Assembly: GCA_016929355.1 (NCBI GenBank)
Contig: JAFGJA010000316.1
Coordinates: forward strand, 1-6,077
From: Anaerolineae bacterium
Lineage (GTDB): Bacteria; Chloroflexota; Anaerolineae; Aggregatilineales; Aggregatilineaceae
Reading direction: 5' to 3'
DNA length: 6,077 nt
Shown: one piece after another, positions 5,404 through 6,077 of the stretch
Numbering within the stretch: the stretch's first letter is position 1
Layout: every line of letters starts with the position of its first letter
Position numbers and translations under genes: made by a program
The notes under the pieces: generated by a model
Databases searched by the model: none
Told to the model about the DNA's origin: nothing
What the model saw: only the letters and a program-made list of their open reading frames with translations

Positions 5404-6077
5404 ATGCACATCACCGATCTGTTTACGCGCACGCTGCGTGACGCGCCCGCCGATGCCGATCTCATCAGTCACCAACTCGCCCTCCGCGCGGGCTTGGTAC
5501 GTCCGGTGGCAGCCGGCATCTACGCGCTGATGCCGTTGGGCACGCGCGTGATCCGCAAAATTGAGGCGATTCTGCGCGACGAACTCGACGCCATCGGCGG
5601 GCAGGAAATGCGGATGCCGTTCGTCCACCCCGCCGACATCTGGCGCGCAACGGGACGTTGGGATGCCTTTGGCCCCGTATTGCAAAAATTCAGCACGGAC
5701 GCGGGGCGCGAATTTGCGCTCGGCCCCACTGCCGAAGAAGTCGTCGCGCAGTTGGCGGTGCGCGAGATCGGGAGTTACAAACAACTGCCGTTGCACGTTT
5801 ACCAGATCACGACCAAGTACCGCAACGAAGCCCGCCCGCGTGGGGGCTTGGTCCGATTGCGCGAATTCACCATGAAGGACTCCTATTCATTGGACGCCGA
5901 TTACGCGGGATTGGATCGCTTCTACGCGCGCATTTACCAGGCGTATCTGAACATTTTCGCGCGGGTCGATGTGCCGGTGATCCCCGTGGAAGCGGATACC
6001 GGCGCGATGGGCGGACGCACGAGTCACGAATTCGTCATCCCGCACGCAGGCGGCGAAGACACCTTTGCGCGCTGTGA
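5404..6077 (+). CDS. proS: Prolyl-tRNA synthetase, bacterial type (5' part, cut by window end)
   Basis: This is the first 224 codons of cytoplasmic proline-tRNA ligase, which activates proline with ATP and charges tRNA-Pro. The reading frame stays open to the last base; the bacterial-type enzyme is usually about 570 aa. Class II synthetase motif 1 lies at about 30-75 (LRAGLVRPVAAGIYALMPLG...EMRMP). The proline-site block GPTAEEVV (108-114) carries Thr109 and Glu111, and motif 2 is at 140-158 with Arg140; these numbers match E. coli ProRS. VEADTGAMGG (195-204), TSHEF and GEDTFARC (217-224) are the bacterial-type lead-in to the INS editing domain, which should follow. AGGAGG (5391-5396), 7 nt before the ATG, makes the start firm. 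Motif 2 reads RPRGGLVRLREF where RPRFGLMRxREF is usual, a mild variation. Expression probably depends on readthrough of the terminator at 5245-5285 or on a promoter I could not see. Confidence 0.96.
   Translation, partial: MHITDLFTRTLRDAPADADLISHQLALRAGLVRPVAAGIYALMPLGTRVIRKIEAILRDELDAIGGQEMRMPFVHPADIWRATGRWDAFGPVLQKFSTDAGREFALGPTAEEVVAQLAVREIGSYKQLPLHVYQITTKYRNEARPRGGLVRLREFTMKDSYSLDADYAGLDRFYARIYQAYLNIFARVDVPVIPVEADTGAMGGRTSHEFVIPHAGGEDTFARC

Noticed and set aside
5296..5796. Minus-strand 166-codon frame opposite the proS start
   Set aside because: It runs through the palindromic repeat and is antisense to clear ProRS sequence, with no recognisable domain or ribosome site.
1..6077. tRNA, rRNA, CRISPR array, insertion sequence or defence system
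   Set aside because: No TTC-arm or cloverleaf pattern, no regularly spaced direct repeats and no transposase or defence motifs were seen on either strand; the coding space is filled by recognised housekeeping or envelope genes.

Overview
The window looks like ordinary chromosomal DNA from a bacterium of phylum Chloroflexota, probably class Anaerolineae. This is inferred from three things: the build of the secreted first protein (a Cys-containing N-terminal domain ending in an 'LLLFGDV' block, an SH3b-like segment, a FecR-like segment, and CHNG-type Cys repeats), the moderately high GC content (judged by eye), and GC-rich palindromes between genes of a kind I associate with such genomes. No database search was possible. 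I see no phage, plasmid, transposase, CRISPR or defence genes.

Layout. (1) 1-1608: a promoter, a roughly 80-nt leader, a gene for a 466-aa exported protein ending in two copies of a Cys-His-Asn-Gly repeat, then an 11-bp hairpin. (2) 1688-2362: a HAD-superfamily sugar-phosphatase gene that looks like E. coli YfbT/HxpA. It converges on (3) 2461-3870, minus strand: a CNNM/CorC-type membrane protein (DUF21, CBS pair, CorC_HlyC domain), probably for divalent-cation export. (4) 3871-4090: a divergent promoter region with a nested inverted repeat. (5) 4091-5082: two closely spaced genes, a stand-alone cyclic-nucleotide-binding-fold protein without a DNA-binding domain and a short FMN nitroreductase, probably one operon. 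(6) 5083-5403: a 321-bp region without a recognised gene that holds the most interesting signal here. A near-consensus promoter overlaps the nitroreductase stop codon, followed by about 130 nt able to form hairpins, a strong intrinsic terminator, and a C/G-run double palindrome. (7) 5404 to the window end: the first 224 codons of proS, bacterial-type prolyl-tRNA synthetase, with an ideal Shine-Dalgarno sequence.

Functional links. The genes are mostly unrelated housekeeping or envelope functions. Two links deserve attention. The CNB protein and nitroreductase are 41 bp apart on the same strand, and the CNB protein lacks the usual cAMP-contact residues. The proS gene has no visible promoter between the terminator at 5245-5285 and its start, so it may be expressed by readthrough of a terminated leader RNA (attenuation), unless the leader is an independent small RNA of about 170 nt. 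The leader does not match any riboswitch or T-box consensus I know.
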